64,000 nt of DNA from contig CAVPQU010000011.1 of NCBI GenBank assembly GCA_963707665.1, positions 62,001-126,000 of the forward strand, in the 5' to 3' direction. A program made the position numbers and the translations under genes. Positions within the stretch are counted from its first letter, which is position 1; every line of letters begins with the position of its first letter. Below are positions 17,639 to 27,514 of this stretch, piece after piece. Below the pieces are notes generated by a model. The model saw only the letters and a list, made by a program, of their open reading frames with translations, made no database searches and was not told the DNA's origin. Source of the DNA: DATJCV01 sp963707665. GTDB lineage: Bacteria > Pseudomonadota > Gammaproteobacteria > Burkholderiales > Burkholderiaceae_D.

Positions 17639-17675
17639 TCCCGGCAACACACAAGAACTGAAACAGGAGCCAAAA

Positions 17676-18947
17676 ATGAGTTTTCAACAAGGTTTGAGTG
17701 GTCTGAATGCCGCAGCCAAGAATCTGGATGTGATCGGCAACAACGTCGCCAACTCGGGCACGGTCGGCTTCAAGCAGGGGCAGACGCAGTTTGCCGACAT
17801 GTACGCCAATTCGATGAATGGCTCCGGCGCCTCGGTAGTCGGGATCGGCGTCAACGTCGCCAATGTGTCGCAGCAATTCACGCAAGGAAATGTCAGCTCC
17901 AGCGGCAATCCGCTCGATATTGCGATCAAGGGAAGCGGCTTTTTCTGCATGGTCAGTAATGGCGTGCACACATATGGCCGCAATGGCCAATTCGAGTTGG
18001 ACAATCAGGGTTACATCGTTAATCCGAGCCAGGGCTACGCACGTCTTACCGGCTACGGCACAGTGCTGAACGCGACTACCGGGCTGCCCATACCGGATGG
18101 CAACCCCGGCACCGAACTAAAAGTCGATACCACCGACATTGCCCCGAAGGCGACGACCGGCGCGACCATGAACCTGGCGCTGGATTCGCGTTCGCCGGTA
18201 CTCGACCCGCTCAGTTTCAACCGGGATGATCCGACCACCTATACCTGGTCGACTTCACTACCGGTATACGACAGTCTCGGCAACGCGCATTCTCTACGCA
18301 CTTATTACGTCAAGACCGATGACAATGAATGGAGTGTGTTTGCCGCCGACGAAAATGGGAATGCAGTCGACTTCCTGCCGGGCCCGACCAGCTCGGCCAG
18401 CCTGACATTTGGAACGAATGGCGCGATCGACACCGACACGGCGACGCCACCCTTCAAGACCCAGCGGACCGTCAGTATGGCGGTCGGTGGCGGTGCGGCG
18501 ACTCCGGTGGCGGTCAATATTGATTTTTATCCGAGCACGCAATACGGTTCACCGTCCGGCGTCAACGCCGCGACACAAAATGGCTATGCTTCGGGCCGTC
18601 TGTCCGGATTCAATATCAGTCCGGACGGCAGTCTGCTTGGCAAATATACCAATGGCCAGAGCCGGCTGCTGGGACAGGTGACGCTGACCACCTTTGCCAA
18701 TCCGAACGGCCTGCAGCCACTCGGCAATAACCTGTGGATCGATTCGGCGGCCTCTGGCCCGGCCCTGACCGGCGCTCCGAACACCGGCAACCTCGGCGTC
18801 CTGCAATCACATGCGACGGAAGACTCCAACGTCGACCTGACCGCGGAACTGGTCAACATGATTACCGCCCAGCGTGCTTATCAGGCCAATGCGCAAACCA
18901 TCAAGACCCAGGACCAGATGATGCAAACGCTGGTCAACCTGCGCTGA
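17676..18947 (+). CDS. flgE: FlgE, hook protein
   Basis: Structural subunit of the hook. 423 residues from ATG 17676, preceded by CAGGAG seven bases upstream; upstream in-frame codons run into the end of flgD and are not used. N-terminal D0 helix MSFQQGLSGLNAAAKNLDVI with GNNVANSGTVGFK, and the C-terminal DO segment VDLTAELVNMITAQRAYQAN ... TIKTQDQMMQTLVNLR, are both canonical. Intact. Confidence 0.97.
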   Translation: MSFQQGLSGLNAAAKNLDVIGNNVANSGTVGFKQGQTQFADMYANSMNGSGASVVGIGVNVANVSQQFTQGNVSSSGNPLDIAIKGSGFFCMVSNGVHTYGRNGQFELDNQGYIVNPSQGYARLTGYGTVLNATTGLPIPDGNPGTELKVDTTDIAPKATTGATMNLALDSRSPVLDPLSFNRDDPTTYTWSTSLPVYDSLGNAHSLRTYYVKTDDNEWSVFAADENGNAVDFLPGPTSSASLTFGTNGAIDTDTATPPFKTQRTVSMAVGGGAATPVAVNIDFYPSTQYGSPSGVNAATQNGYASGRLSGFNISPDGSLLGKYTNGQSRLLGQVTLTTFANPNGLQPLGNNLWIDSAASGPALTGAPNTGNLGVLQSHATEDSNVDLTAELVNMITAQRAYQANAQTIKTQDQMMQTLVNLR

Positions 18948-18978
18948 GCGTCGCTGACCGTTTGCCAAAGGAACCCAC

Positions 18979-19719
18979 ATGGACCGCCTGATCTATACCG
19001 CGATGACCGGCGCCAAGCACATCCTGGAGCAGCAGGCAACGGTATCGCACAATCTGGCGAACGCCAACACCACCGGCTTTCGGGCCCAGGTCGATGCGTT
19101 TCGTGCGGTGCCGGTACAAGGCCCTGGCTTGCCGACACGCGCTTTCGTGGTCGATTCGACGGTTGGCAGCGATTTTGCGCCGGGCCCGTTACAGCATACC
19201 GGGCGCGAACTGGACGTGGCGCTGCAAGGCGCTGGCTGGCTGGCGGTGCAACTGGAAGACGGCACCGAAGCCTATACCCGTCATGGCAGCCTGAGGCTCT
19301 CCGAGAACGGCGTGCTGCAAACCCACGGCGGCCTGCCGGTGCTGGGCGATGGCGGCCCGATCAGCGTGCCGCCGGACGTCAACGTGGCGATCGCGCGTGA
19401 CGGCACGGTGTCGGCGATACCAACCACCAGCGACAAGAATGCGGTTAACGAGCTGGGCCGTATCAAGCTGGTCAATCCGCCGCCGGATACGCTGGTGCGC
19501 GGCGACGATGGGCTGTTTCGTCTGAAGGGCGGCGGCGAGGCGGAGGCCGATGCGGAGGTCAGCGTCATCGGCGGCACGCTGGAGGGCAGCAACGTCAACG
19601 TGGTCGATGCGATGGTCAACATGATCAGCCTGGCGCGCCAGTTCGAGCTGCACATGAAGTTGATCCAGAACGCCGAGACGAACGCCAATAAAGCCGCTCA
19701 GCTCCTGGCTTTGAGCTAG
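18979..19719 (+). CDS. flgF: FlgF, proximal rod protein
   Basis: Rod protein of 246 residues beginning MDRLIYTAMTGAKHILEQQA with SHNLANANTTGFRAQVDAF. The internal YTRHGSLRLSENGVLQT and the C-terminal EGSNVNVVDAMVNMISLARQ segments match the FlgF/FlgG family. Shorter than FlgE and with the FlgF-type start. AAAGGAACC precedes the ATG. Located 31 bases after flgE. Confidence 0.96.
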   Translation: MDRLIYTAMTGAKHILEQQATVSHNLANANTTGFRAQVDAFRAVPVQGPGLPTRAFVVDSTVGSDFAPGPLQHTGRELDVALQGAGWLAVQLEDGTEAYTRHGSLRLSENGVLQTHGGLPVLGDGGPISVPPDVNVAIARDGTVSAIPTTSDKNAVNELGRIKLVNPPPDTLVRGDDGLFRLKGGGEAEADAEVSVIGGTLEGSNVNVVDAMVNMISLARQFELHMKLIQNAETNANKAAQLLALS

Positions 19720-19793
19720 ACGAGCTGCGGCCACAATAGTCATCAAGCAGGCGTCCCGTCCGGGGTGCCGGCACTGCAGGTGAGGAGGAATAA

Positions 19794-20576
19794 ATGATTC
19801 GATCGCTATGGATTTCCAAGACCGGTCTGGATGCGCAGCAAACCCAGATGGACGTCATCTCGAACAACCTGGCCAACGTCAGCACCGCCGGCTTCAAGCG
19901 CTCGCGCGCGGTATTCGAGGACTTGCTGTATCAGACGCTGCGCCAGCCCGGCGCGCAGTCGTCGCAACAGACGCAATTGCCGTCCGGCCTGCAGCTCGGC
20001 ACCGGTGTGCGGCCGGTCGCGACCGAACGCATTCACACCCAGGGCAACCTGCAGCAGACCGGCAACGACAAGGACGTGGCGATCCAGGGTGCGGGCTTTT
20101 TCCAGGTGCTGTTGCCGGATGGCAGTACGGCGTATACCCGTGACGGCTCGTTCCAGACCGATAGCCAAGGCCAACTGGTCACTTCCAGCGGTTTCGTGGT
20201 ACAGCCGGCGATGCAGATTCCGGATGGCGCGCTCAGCCTGGCCATTGGCCGTGATGGCACTGTTTCCGTAACCCAGGCGGGCTCCACTCAGCCGGTGCAG
20301 GTCGGTGCGCTGCAGCTCGCTACCTTCATCAACCCGGCCGGGCTGGAAAGCCGGGGCGAGAACCTGTACATCGAAACCGCGGCTTCCGGTGCGCCGAACA
20401 TCGAGACCCCGGGCGAAAACGGCAGCGGCACGCTGACGCAGCACTACATTGAAACCTCGAACGTGAACGTGGTGGAAGAACTGGTCAACATGATCCAGAC
20501 CCAGCGCGCTTACGAAATCAACAGCAAGGCGATCACGACCTCGGATCAGATGCTGCAACGCCTGAGTCAACTGTAA
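19794..20576 (+). CDS. flgG: FlgG, distal rod protein
   Basis: Distal rod subunit, 260 residues, the typical length. Starts MIRSLWISKTGLDAQQTQMD with SNNLANVSTAGFKRSRAVFE, and ends with TSNVNVVEELVNMIQTQRAY and TTSDQMLQRLSQL. GAGGAG lies eight bases before the ATG. The stop codon TAA at 20574-20576 is followed by flgH. Confidence 0.97.
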   Translation: MIRSLWISKTGLDAQQTQMDVISNNLANVSTAGFKRSRAVFEDLLYQTLRQPGAQSSQQTQLPSGLQLGTGVRPVATERIHTQGNLQQTGNDKDVAIQGAGFFQVLLPDGSTAYTRDGSFQTDSQGQLVTSSGFVVQPAMQIPDGALSLAIGRDGTVSVTQAGSTQPVQVGALQLATFINPAGLESRGENLYIETAASGAPNIETPGENGSGTLTQHYIETSNVNVVEELVNMIQTQRAYEINSKAITTSDQMLQRLSQL

Positions 20577-20629
20577 TGTTCAAGCAAGCGCAAGCGGCAC
20601 TGCGCTGCTACTTGCCGAGTGGAGCTGAT

Positions 20630-21295
20630 ATGAAATGCCTGTTGCCCGCTATCCTGTGCACCATGCTGGCCGTTGCCGGTTGCGCCAGCGTGCCGGATTC
20701 GATCGTGATGCAGCCGACCAGCGCGCGCCCGCAGCCGGTGGCGGCGATGGCCCCGGCCAACGGCGCGATCTTTCAGACCGCGGCCTACCGGCCGTTGTTC
20801 GAAGATCGCCGCGCGCGCCTGGTGGGCGACGTGATCACGATCGCGATCGTCGAAAAAACCGCTGCCGGCAAGACTGCCAACAGCAACGGCAGCAAGACTG
20901 GCAGCGTCAGCTTCGGCTTGTCCAAGCTGTTCGGCGTACCGGCCAGCACGACGCGCGATTCCTCGTTCGGCAGCAGCGGTGCACTCAAGTTTGAAGACAA
21001 GGGCGGCGTCAATTCCAATAACAACTTTACCGGCACCATCACGGTCACGGTGGTGGATGTCCTGCCAAACGGCAACCTGGTGGTGAGTGGCGAGAAACAG
21101 ATCGCACTCGACAAGAGCACCGAATACATCCGCTTTTCCGGCGTCGTCAGCCCCGACAACGTGGTGGCCGGCAACATCGTGCCGTCGACCCAGGTTGCCG
21201 ATGCGCGAGTCGAATACCGCACCAACACCAACATCGACAAGACCGAAGTGATGGGCGCGCTGGCGCGCTTTTTCCTCAGCGTCATGCCGTTGTAG
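20630..21295 (+). CDS. flgH: FlgH, L-ring lipoprotein
   Basis: Outer-membrane L-ring subunit. ATG at 20630 is preferred to one at 20576 because GGAG precedes it and it yields a lipoprotein signal: MKCLLPAILCTMLAVAGCAS with lipobox LAVAGC (Cys17). Conserved segments include LFEDRRARLVGDVITIAIVE, VVDVLPNGNLVVSGEKQI and the C-terminal VADARVEYRTN. 221 residues. Between flgG and flgI as expected. Confidence 0.96.
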   Translation: MKCLLPAILCTMLAVAGCASVPDSIVMQPTSARPQPVAAMAPANGAIFQTAAYRPLFEDRRARLVGDVITIAIVEKTAAGKTANSNGSKTGSVSFGLSKLFGVPASTTRDSSFGSSGALKFEDKGGVNSNNNFTGTITVTVVDVLPNGNLVVSGEKQIALDKSTEYIRFSGVVSPDNVVAGNIVPSTQVADARVEYRTNTNIDKTEVMGALARFFLSVMPL

Positions 21296-21315
21296 AGCAA
21301 AAAACAGGATTCAAC

Positions 21316-22446
21316 ATGGCACTTGAGCACATCATCACTCTGACCCGCAAACTGCTGCTGGTGGCGCTGTGCGCAGCCGGACTCGGCGCGACGCCGGCGC
21401 TGCATGCCGAGCGCCTGAAGGATCTGGCCAGCATCCAGGGCGTGCGGCAAAACCAGTTGATCGGCTACGGCCTGGTGGTCGGTCTGGATGGCAGCGGCGA
21501 CCAGACCACGCAAACCCCATTCACCGTGCAAAGCGTGGTCAGCATGTTGCAGCAGATGGGCGTCAATCTGCCGCCGGCCAACCGCATGCAACTGAAGAAC
21601 GTGGCGGCGGTGATGGTGACCACTTCGCTGCCGCCGTTCGCCCAGCCGGGCCAGATGCTGGATGTCACGGTGTCGTCGATGGGCAATGCCAAGAGCCTGC
21701 GCGGCGGCACGCTGGTGATGACGCCGTTGAAGGGCGCCGATGGCCAGATCTATGGCATGGCGCAAGGCAACGTGCTGGTCGGCGGCGCCGGCGCCTCAGC
21801 CGGCGGCAGCACCAAGCAGATCAATCACTTGAGCGTCGGCCGCATTTCATCCGGCGCCACGGTCGAGCGCGCGGTGCCGAGCGCAGTCGGCCAGGACAAC
21901 GTGATCAATCTCGAACTCAACCACAGCGATTTTTCCACCGCCAGCCGGGTGGTGCAGGCGGTCAACAACCGTTTCGGCGCGAATATCGCGGCGGCGCAGA
22001 ATGGCCGCGTGATCCAGGTTCAGGCGCCGGCCGGCAGCAATGAGCGGGTGGCATTCCTGGGTGCGCTGGAGAGCCTGGATGTGACTCCCGCGCAAATGAT
22101 GGCGAAGGTGATTCTGAATGCGCGTACCGGCTCGGTGGTGATGAACCAGACCGTGACGCTGGAAACCTGCGCAGTCTCGCACGGCAATCTGTCGGTGGTG
22201 ATCAATACCGAGCCGGTCATCAGCCAGCCGGCGCCACTGTCCGGCGGCCAGACAGTGGTGAGCCAGACTTCGCAAATCGAGATCAACAAGGAGCCGGGCA
22301 AGGTGCTGCTGCTGCCGGGCGGCGCCTCGCTGGCCGATGTGGTCAAGGCGCTCAACGCGATCGGCGCCACCCCGCAAGATTTGCTGGCGATCCTGCAGGC
22401 GATGAAGGCGGCCGGCTCATTGCGCGCCGAACTGGAAATTATTTAA
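21316..22446 (+). CDS. flgI: FlgI, P-ring protein
   Basis: Periplasmic P-ring subunit. 376 residues with a signal peptide ending around ALHA, then ERLKDLASIQGVRQNQLIGY, GLVVGLDGSGDQTTQTPFT and the C-terminal GASLADVVKALNAIGATPQD. Depends on FlgA for assembly. AACAGGA precedes the ATG. A strong hairpin follows its stop. Confidence 0.97.
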   Translation: MALEHIITLTRKLLLVALCAAGLGATPALHAERLKDLASIQGVRQNQLIGYGLVVGLDGSGDQTTQTPFTVQSVVSMLQQMGVNLPPANRMQLKNVAAVMVTTSLPPFAQPGQMLDVTVSSMGNAKSLRGGTLVMTPLKGADGQIYGMAQGNVLVGGAGASAGGSTKQINHLSVGRISSGATVERAVPSAVGQDNVINLELNHSDFSTASRVVQAVNNRFGANIAAAQNGRVIQVQAPAGSNERVAFLGALESLDVTPAQMMAKVILNARTGSVVMNQTVTLETCAVSHGNLSVVINTEPVISQPAPLSGGQTVVSQTSQIEINKEPGKVLLLPGGASLADVVKALNAIGATPQDLLAILQAMKAAGSLRAELEII

Positions 22447-22450
22447 CCAC

Positions 22451-22489
22451 TTGTCATTCCCGCGAAACTGGGAATGACAAGAATTTTTT
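22451..22489 (+). terminator. Perfect hairpin with T-run between flgI and flgJ
   Basis: TTGTCATTCCC (22451-22461), 8-base loop, GGGAATGACAA (22470-22480), then a run of six T at 22484-22489. The 11-bp perfect stem could be an intrinsic terminator inside the flg operon. The sequence is also related to the ATTCCCGC/GCGGGAAT interspersed repeats elsewhere in the window, so it may be a mobile palindrome with terminator-like shape. Confidence 0.6.
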
Positions 22490-22508
22490 CGAGAGCGATA
22501 AAAGCCAC

Positions 22509-23417
22509 ATGCTGAACGCTGCCAACAACCTGTCCGGCCAGCTCGCGATCGACACCAAGGGTGTTGGCGATCTGCGCCAGGCGGCGCGGCAGAATTCGCC
22601 GGAAGCGCTGAAAGCCACGGCGCGCCAGTTCGAGGCGCTGTTCATGAACATGATCATGAAGAGCATGCGCGACGCGACGCCGCAGGAAGGCATATTCGAT
22701 AACCAGCAAAGCCGGATGTTTACCTCGATGCTGGACCAGCAGCTGAGCCAGAGCATGGCCTCGCGCGGCGTTGGCTTGGCTGACGTGCTGATCCGGCAAC
22801 TATCAAACACAGTCGGCAAGCCGGCGGCCGATGTGCCGGCGGCACCATTGGCGGCCAGCGCGGCTCGGGGTGGCGTCGCCGCGCTGCCGCCGCGGCCGAA
22901 CCCGATGCTGGTGCCGGCCGGCAATCCGTCGCAGCCGCCGCATGTGCAGGCGTTCTTGTCGCGCCTCGCGCCGGAGGCCGAGGAAGCCAGCCGTAGCACC
23001 GGCATTCCGGCCAAATTCATGCTGGGCCAGGCGGCGCTGGAAAGTGGCTGGGGCAAACGCCAGATAACGGGCGCCGACGGCACCGCCAGTCATAACCTGT
23101 TCGGCATCAAGGCCAGCGGCAACTGGACTGGCCGGGTTGTGGAAACCACTACCACCGAATATGTGAATGGCGTACCACACAAGAAAGTCGAGAAATTCCG
23201 CGCCTATGATTCGTATGCCGATTCGTTCCGCGATTACGCACGCCTGTTGCGCAACAACCCGCGCTATGAAAACGTGCTGGCCAATGCGCAGGATGCGCAG
23301 GGCTTTGCCCAGGGTTTGCAAAACGCCGGCTATGCGACTGACCCGCATTACGCGACCAAGCTGACCCGCGTCATTGCGCAGACCTTTGCCGGCTCGGCCC
23401 GGGACAGCGGCAGTTAA
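22509..23417 (+). CDS. flgJ: FlgJ, rod-cap protein with peptidoglycan hydrolase domain
   Basis: Caps rod assembly and opens the peptidoglycan. 302 residues. The N-terminal rod-binding domain (about 20-105) contains RQFEALFMNMIMKSMRDATP and the C-terminal glucosaminidase-type domain (about 145-295) contains GQAALESGWGKR with the likely catalytic Glu, then ASHNLFGIKASGNW and FRAYDSYADSFRDYARLL. Two-domain architecture is usual in beta/gamma-proteobacteria. Its stop TAA overlaps the flgK sigma-28 -35 region. Confidence 0.96.
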   Translation: MLNAANNLSGQLAIDTKGVGDLRQAARQNSPEALKATARQFEALFMNMIMKSMRDATPQEGIFDNQQSRMFTSMLDQQLSQSMASRGVGLADVLIRQLSNTVGKPAADVPAAPLAASAARGGVAALPPRPNPMLVPAGNPSQPPHVQAFLSRLAPEAEEASRSTGIPAKFMLGQAALESGWGKRQITGADGTASHNLFGIKASGNWTGRVVETTTTEYVNGVPHKKVEKFRAYDSYADSFRDYARLLRNNPRYENVLANAQDAQGFAQGLQNAGYATDPHYATKLTRVIAQTFAGSARDSGS

Positions 23418-23442
23418 AGTTTTTCGGTGCAGATGCCGATGA
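23415..23442 (+). promoter_or_regulatory. Sigma-28 promoter of flgKL
   Basis: TAAA (23415-23418), 16-base spacer, GCCGATGA (23435-23442), one mismatch to GCCGATAA. The spacer is one longer than the usual 15, which may itself be one of the single-base insertions seen across this window. It lies 130 bases before the flgK ATG. Confidence 0.75.
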
Positions 23443-23571
23443 CACGGTATCGGTAATCCGCGCGCGGCATGGCTGGCGATGGGTCTTGCGCACCGATGCA
23501 AGCCGGCAGGAGTTGCAGTAACGCCAAGGATTCGGCGCGGGTGGCGCCGCAGCATCGGAGAAGAAGAGAGC

Positions 23572-25527
23572 ATGGGTTCGAATATCCTCAGTATCGGCAA
23601 AAGCGCACTGAATGCCGCCCAGGCCGGGCTCAGCACGGCCGGGCACAATATTGCCAACGCCGCCACGCCCGGCTACAACCGCCAGGTAGTCCTTCAGGGT
23701 ACCGCCAATGCCCAGAACCTCGGGTTCGGCTTCATGGGGCAGGGAGTCGAGGTGGTCACCATCTCGCGCGTCTATAACGAATTCCTGAATAACCAGGTGG
23801 TGGCCTCGCAAACCGCGAAAAGCGCACTCGATACCTACTATGCGCAGATCAGCCGCATCGACAATCTGCTGGCCGACACCGCCGCTGGCCTGTCGCCCGG
23901 CTTGCAGGGATTCTTCAAGGGCATCCAGGACCTGACCGCGAATCCGAATGCGTTCGCTTCGCGCCAGGCAGTCTTGTCCGGCGCGCAGACGCTGGCCGCG
24001 CGCTTTCAAAGCCTCGACAGCCAACTGAACGCCAGCCGCCAGGATGTCAACAGCCAGATTACTGCCAGCGTCACCAGCATCAACGCTTACGCGCGCCAGA
24101 TCGCGCAATTGAATGATGCGATCCAGAAAGCCAGCGCCACCGGCAGCCTGCCCAACGATCTGATGGATCAGCGCGACCAGGTGATCGCCGATCTCAACAA
24201 GGAAGTGAAGGCGACCGTAGTCAAGCAGGATGGCAACAGCTATGGCGTGTCGATCGGCAATGGCCAGCCATTGGTGCTGGGGACGCAGGCATTTTCCCTG
24301 ACTACGATGAGCGCGCCGGACGATGCCGGGCGACTGCAGGTGGGATATGTCAACAGCAATGGCAGCACCGCGTCGCTGCCGGAGAGCACACTGGTCGGCG
24401 GTAGGCTCGGTGGTCTGTTCGAGTATCGTTCGCAAACGCTCGATGTGGCGCAAAATGCGCTGGGGCGGGTAGCGATCGGCTTGGCGATGGATTTCAACAA
24501 GCAGCACAAGCTGGGGATTGATCAGAAAGGACAGCCGGGAGAGGACTTCTTCGCCGTTCAAACAAATCTGACCGGCATCCCCAATGCAAAAAATGGCGGT
24601 GACGCGGCTATCAGCGCCGAGATCATTGATTCCGGGGCGCTCACTACCAGCAACTACCGGGTGCTATACGACGGTACCGATTACAAACTGACCCGATTGT
24701 CGGACGGTGCCGACTTGGGCAGTTTGCCGAGAACCGCCGACGGCGTGACTTTCAATCTGCCTTCCGGCACCGCCAACAAGGGTGACAGCTTCCTGATCAA
24801 GCCCACCGCCAGTGGCGCCCAGGACTTCAAGGTGCTGGTCAGCGACACCGCTAAAATCGCGGCAGCCGGCACGCCTGCGGCATCGGTGGTGGCATCGGCG
24901 GGAAGCAATAATACAGGAACGGCGTCGATTCAACTGCAAGCGCCGCTGCCGGCTGCCTATGCAGGTACCGAATTGCAGTTTGCTTATTCGGCGACGCCGG
25001 TTCCGAGCTTGAGCATCACGCCGCCGGACCCGGCAGTCACGGTTAGCGTGACCATACCCGGTCCGCCGCCCGTGACCAGCACTTACCCGTCGGATGGTCC
25101 GGTGCCGTATACCGACGGCGCGACCATCGAAATTCATGGCGTCACCTTCACGATGAACGGCCTGCCGGCTGACGGCGATACATTTAATCTGGGCAAGAAC
25201 AAAAGTGGCGGCGACAACAGCAACGCGCTGAAACTCGGTGAGCTGCAGACTAAAAATGCGCTGGCCGGCGGTACCGCCAGCTACCAGGGTGCCTATTCGC
25301 AACTGGTCAGCATGATCGGCAACAAGACGCATGAGCTGGACGTGAACCGCACCGCGGAAGCCAACCAGCTGGCGGCGGCACGGCAGGCACAGCAATCCGA
25401 ATCCGGCGTCAACCTGGACGAAGAAGCAGCCAATATCATGCGTTACCAGCAGGCGTATCAGGCGGCGGCCAAGGTGATGCAGACCGCCAGCACCATGTTC
25501 GACACCTTGTTGTCCCTCGGTCATTAG
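23572..25527 (+). CDS. flgK: FlgK, hook-filament junction protein 1
   Basis: First junction protein between hook and filament, exported with FlgN. 651 residues from ATG 23572 (GAAGAAGAGAG upstream). N-terminal signature NILSIGKSALNAAQAGLSTA with GHNIANAATPGYNRQ; C-terminal signature GVNLDEEAANIMRYQQAYQA and QTASTMFDTLLSL. The middle variable domain is large (about 300-560). Intact, expressed from its own FliA promoter. Confidence 0.96.
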   Translation: MGSNILSIGKSALNAAQAGLSTAGHNIANAATPGYNRQVVLQGTANAQNLGFGFMGQGVEVVTISRVYNEFLNNQVVASQTAKSALDTYYAQISRIDNLLADTAAGLSPGLQGFFKGIQDLTANPNAFASRQAVLSGAQTLAARFQSLDSQLNASRQDVNSQITASVTSINAYARQIAQLNDAIQKASATGSLPNDLMDQRDQVIADLNKEVKATVVKQDGNSYGVSIGNGQPLVLGTQAFSLTTMSAPDDAGRLQVGYVNSNGSTASLPESTLVGGRLGGLFEYRSQTLDVAQNALGRVAIGLAMDFNKQHKLGIDQKGQPGEDFFAVQTNLTGIPNAKNGGDAAISAEIIDSGALTTSNYRVLYDGTDYKLTRLSDGADLGSLPRTADGVTFNLPSGTANKGDSFLIKPTASGAQDFKVLVSDTAKIAAAGTPAASVVASAGSNNTGTASIQLQAPLPAAYAGTELQFAYSATPVPSLSITPPDPAVTVSVTIPGPPPVTSTYPSDGPVPYTDGATIEIHGVTFTMNGLPADGDTFNLGKNKSGGDNSNALKLGELQTKNALAGGTASYQGAYSQLVSMIGNKTHELDVNRTAEANQLAAARQAQQSESGVNLDEEAANIMRYQQAYQAAAKVMQTASTMFDTLLSLGH

Positions 25528-25555
25528 GCCGTCAGGTAATTAAAGGCGATTTCTC

Positions 25556-26480
25556 ATGCGCATTTCCACCAATCTGATGTTTGAAGCCGGTACCAGCCGG
25601 ATGAGCGATCTGCAATCGGCGCTGAACAAGACCATGCAGCAGATCAGCACCAACCGCCGCGTGCTGACGCCGGCTGACGATGCCGTTGCCGCGGCGCGCG
25701 CGCTCGACGTCTCGCAGGCCCAGGCGGTCAACCAGCAGTACGGCGTCAACCGCCAGAATGCCAAGACGTCGCTGATGATGGTCGAGGGGGCTCTGCAAGG
25801 AGTGACGCCGCTGCTGCAGAATATCAAGAGTGCGATCGTCGGCGCTGGCAACGGCAGTTTGAACGACCGCGACCGTGCCTCGATCGCGACCGAATTGCGC
25901 GGCCGTTTCGACGAAATGCTGGGGCTGGCGAACAGTACCGACGGCTCCGGCAACTATCTGTTTTCGGGGTACCAGACATCCACCCCGGCGTTCGCCAAAA
26001 GCGACGCTCGGCGCCCAGTATCAGGGCGACGCCGGGCAGCGGCACTTGCAGGTCGAGGCCGCACGCAAGATGGAGATCAGCGATTCCGGCCAGAAGATAT
26101 TTCAAGGCGGCGGCAAACCCGGCGAGGATATTTTCCAGACGCTGCAGGACCTGATCACGCTGCTGGAAACACCGGTGGTCGACGACGCCACCAAGAGCGC
26201 GTTGACCGCCGGTCTGGCTACCGCCAACGGCAACCTCGACAAAACCCTGGATAATGTTCTCAGCGTGCGCGCCTCGGTCGGCGCTCGTTTGAATGAAATC
26301 GATGCGCTGGATGACACCGGCAGTGCGCGCGACATTCAGTACCAGGAAAACCTGGCGGATCTGGTCGGCTTGGATCCGCTGGAAGCCTATTCGCGGCTGA
26401 TGCAACAGCAGATCACGCTGCAAGCGGCGCAAAAAGCCTACGTCAGCGTATCCGGCCTGTCGCTGTTCCAATACATGTAG
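25556..26480 (+). CDS. flgL: FlgL, hook-filament junction protein 2 (one frameshift)
   Basis: Second junction protein. Begins MRISTNLMFEAGTSRMSDLQ with TNRRVLTPADDAVAAARAL. The frame breaks near 25998 after NYLFSGYQTSTPAFAK, where AAAAGCG appears; removing one A restores ATLGAQYQGDAGQRHLQVEA. The C-terminus is conserved (QYQENLADLVGLDPLEAYSR, LFQYM). Corrected length is 307 residues. Located 28 bases after flgK. Confidence 0.92.
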
Positions 26481-26515
26481 TCCAGGCCGGCGAATCCTGA
26501 GTGCGGTTTCCAGCC

Positions 26516-26525
26516 ATATACTCCT
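26516..26525 (-). repeat. GGAGTATRTG motif, copy 4
   Basis: GGAGTATATG on the minus strand, in the convergent flgL-fliR spacer (26481-26674). This spacer shows no other clear element and no strong T-tailed terminator. Confidence 0.4.
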
Positions 26526-26674
26526 TGCACTGACATAGATTTTCGGTTGCAAGGAGGTCGAAACAGCAGCATACTCCCATTGTTCTGCAATTTATTGCGC
26601 TGGCTGCCGGTTGATTTTTCGCGGTGCCTGCCCATCGCTCCGGCGCATGCGCTATCGACGAGAGTCGCTGCATC

Positions 26675-27469
26675 TCAGCCGCCGCCCGGCGCCGGCATGC
26701 TGCCCAAATGCCGGATCATCTCAATTCCCTCCTGCAGCAAGCGCTCCATCGGCGTCGCCAGATAAGGCAGCGACAGCCCGATCAGGACGAAACCAACCGT
26801 CAGCGTGATCGGAAAGCCGATCCCGAACAGGTTCAGTTGCGGCGCGGCGCGGGTCAGGATGCCGAGTGCCATGTTGGTCATCAGGAGCGCCGCCACCATC
26901 GGCAGCGCCAGTTGCACGCCGAGATTGAAGATGCGGCCGCCGGCCAGCACCAGTTGCCGGATCGCCTCGCCCTCGAGCGGCGCGGCCGATATCGGCAACG
27001 CCGAAAAGCTCTCCACCAGCACTGACAGCAGCAGCAGGTGGACGTTGGCGGCCAGGTAGATCATCAGTACCAGCAAGGCCAGGAACTGGCTGATGGCCGA
27101 CGAGCGTCCCTGCGATTGCGGATCGAAGAAGGTGGCAAAGCCCAGGCCCATGGTGAGGCCGGTCATTTCGCCGGCCATCTCGACCGCGGCAAATACCAGG
27201 CGCATGGCGAAGCCCATTGCCAGGCCGATTACCATCTGCTGCGCCAGCAGCAAAATGCCGGCGATCGACATCGGGTCGATGGCCGGCAGATTGGTTACGG
27301 TGGGCGCCACGATCAGCGCGATCATGATGCCCAGCGCAACGCGCACGCGCATCGGGATACTGCGGTTGGAAAACAGCGGCGCCACCACGATCAGGCCCAG
27401 AATGCGCGAGAGCGGCCACAACAGGCCGGCGATCCACGCCTGCATTTCAGCGCTGGTGACGGTAATCAT
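26675..27469 (-). CDS. fliR: FliR, flagellar export gate protein
   Basis: Integral membrane component of the type III export gate. 264 residues with about six hydrophobic helices (WIAGLLWPLSRILGLIVVAP, IMIALIVAP, GLAMGFAMRLVFAAVEMAGE, SQFLALLVLMIYLAANVHLL). Conserved GLGFATFFDPQSQG is present. Last gene of the minus-strand fliLMNOPQR operon, 45 bases after fliQ. Confidence 0.96.
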   Translation of the reverse strand: MITVTSAEMQAWIAGLLWPLSRILGLIVVAPLFSNRSIPMRVRVALGIMIALIVAPTVTNLPAIDPMSIAGILLLAQQMVIGLAMGFAMRLVFAAVEMAGEMTGLTMGLGFATFFDPQSQGRSSAISQFLALLVLMIYLAANVHLLLLSVLVESFSALPISAAPLEGEAIRQLVLAGGRIFNLGVQLALPMVAALLMTNMALGILTRAAPQLNLFGIGFPITLTVGFVLIGLSLPYLATPMERLLQEGIEMIRHLGSMPAPGGG

Positions 27470-27514
27470 CGGCTGCGGGGCAACGGGCGGTGCGGGCGCT
27501 GTGCGCTTGCCGGC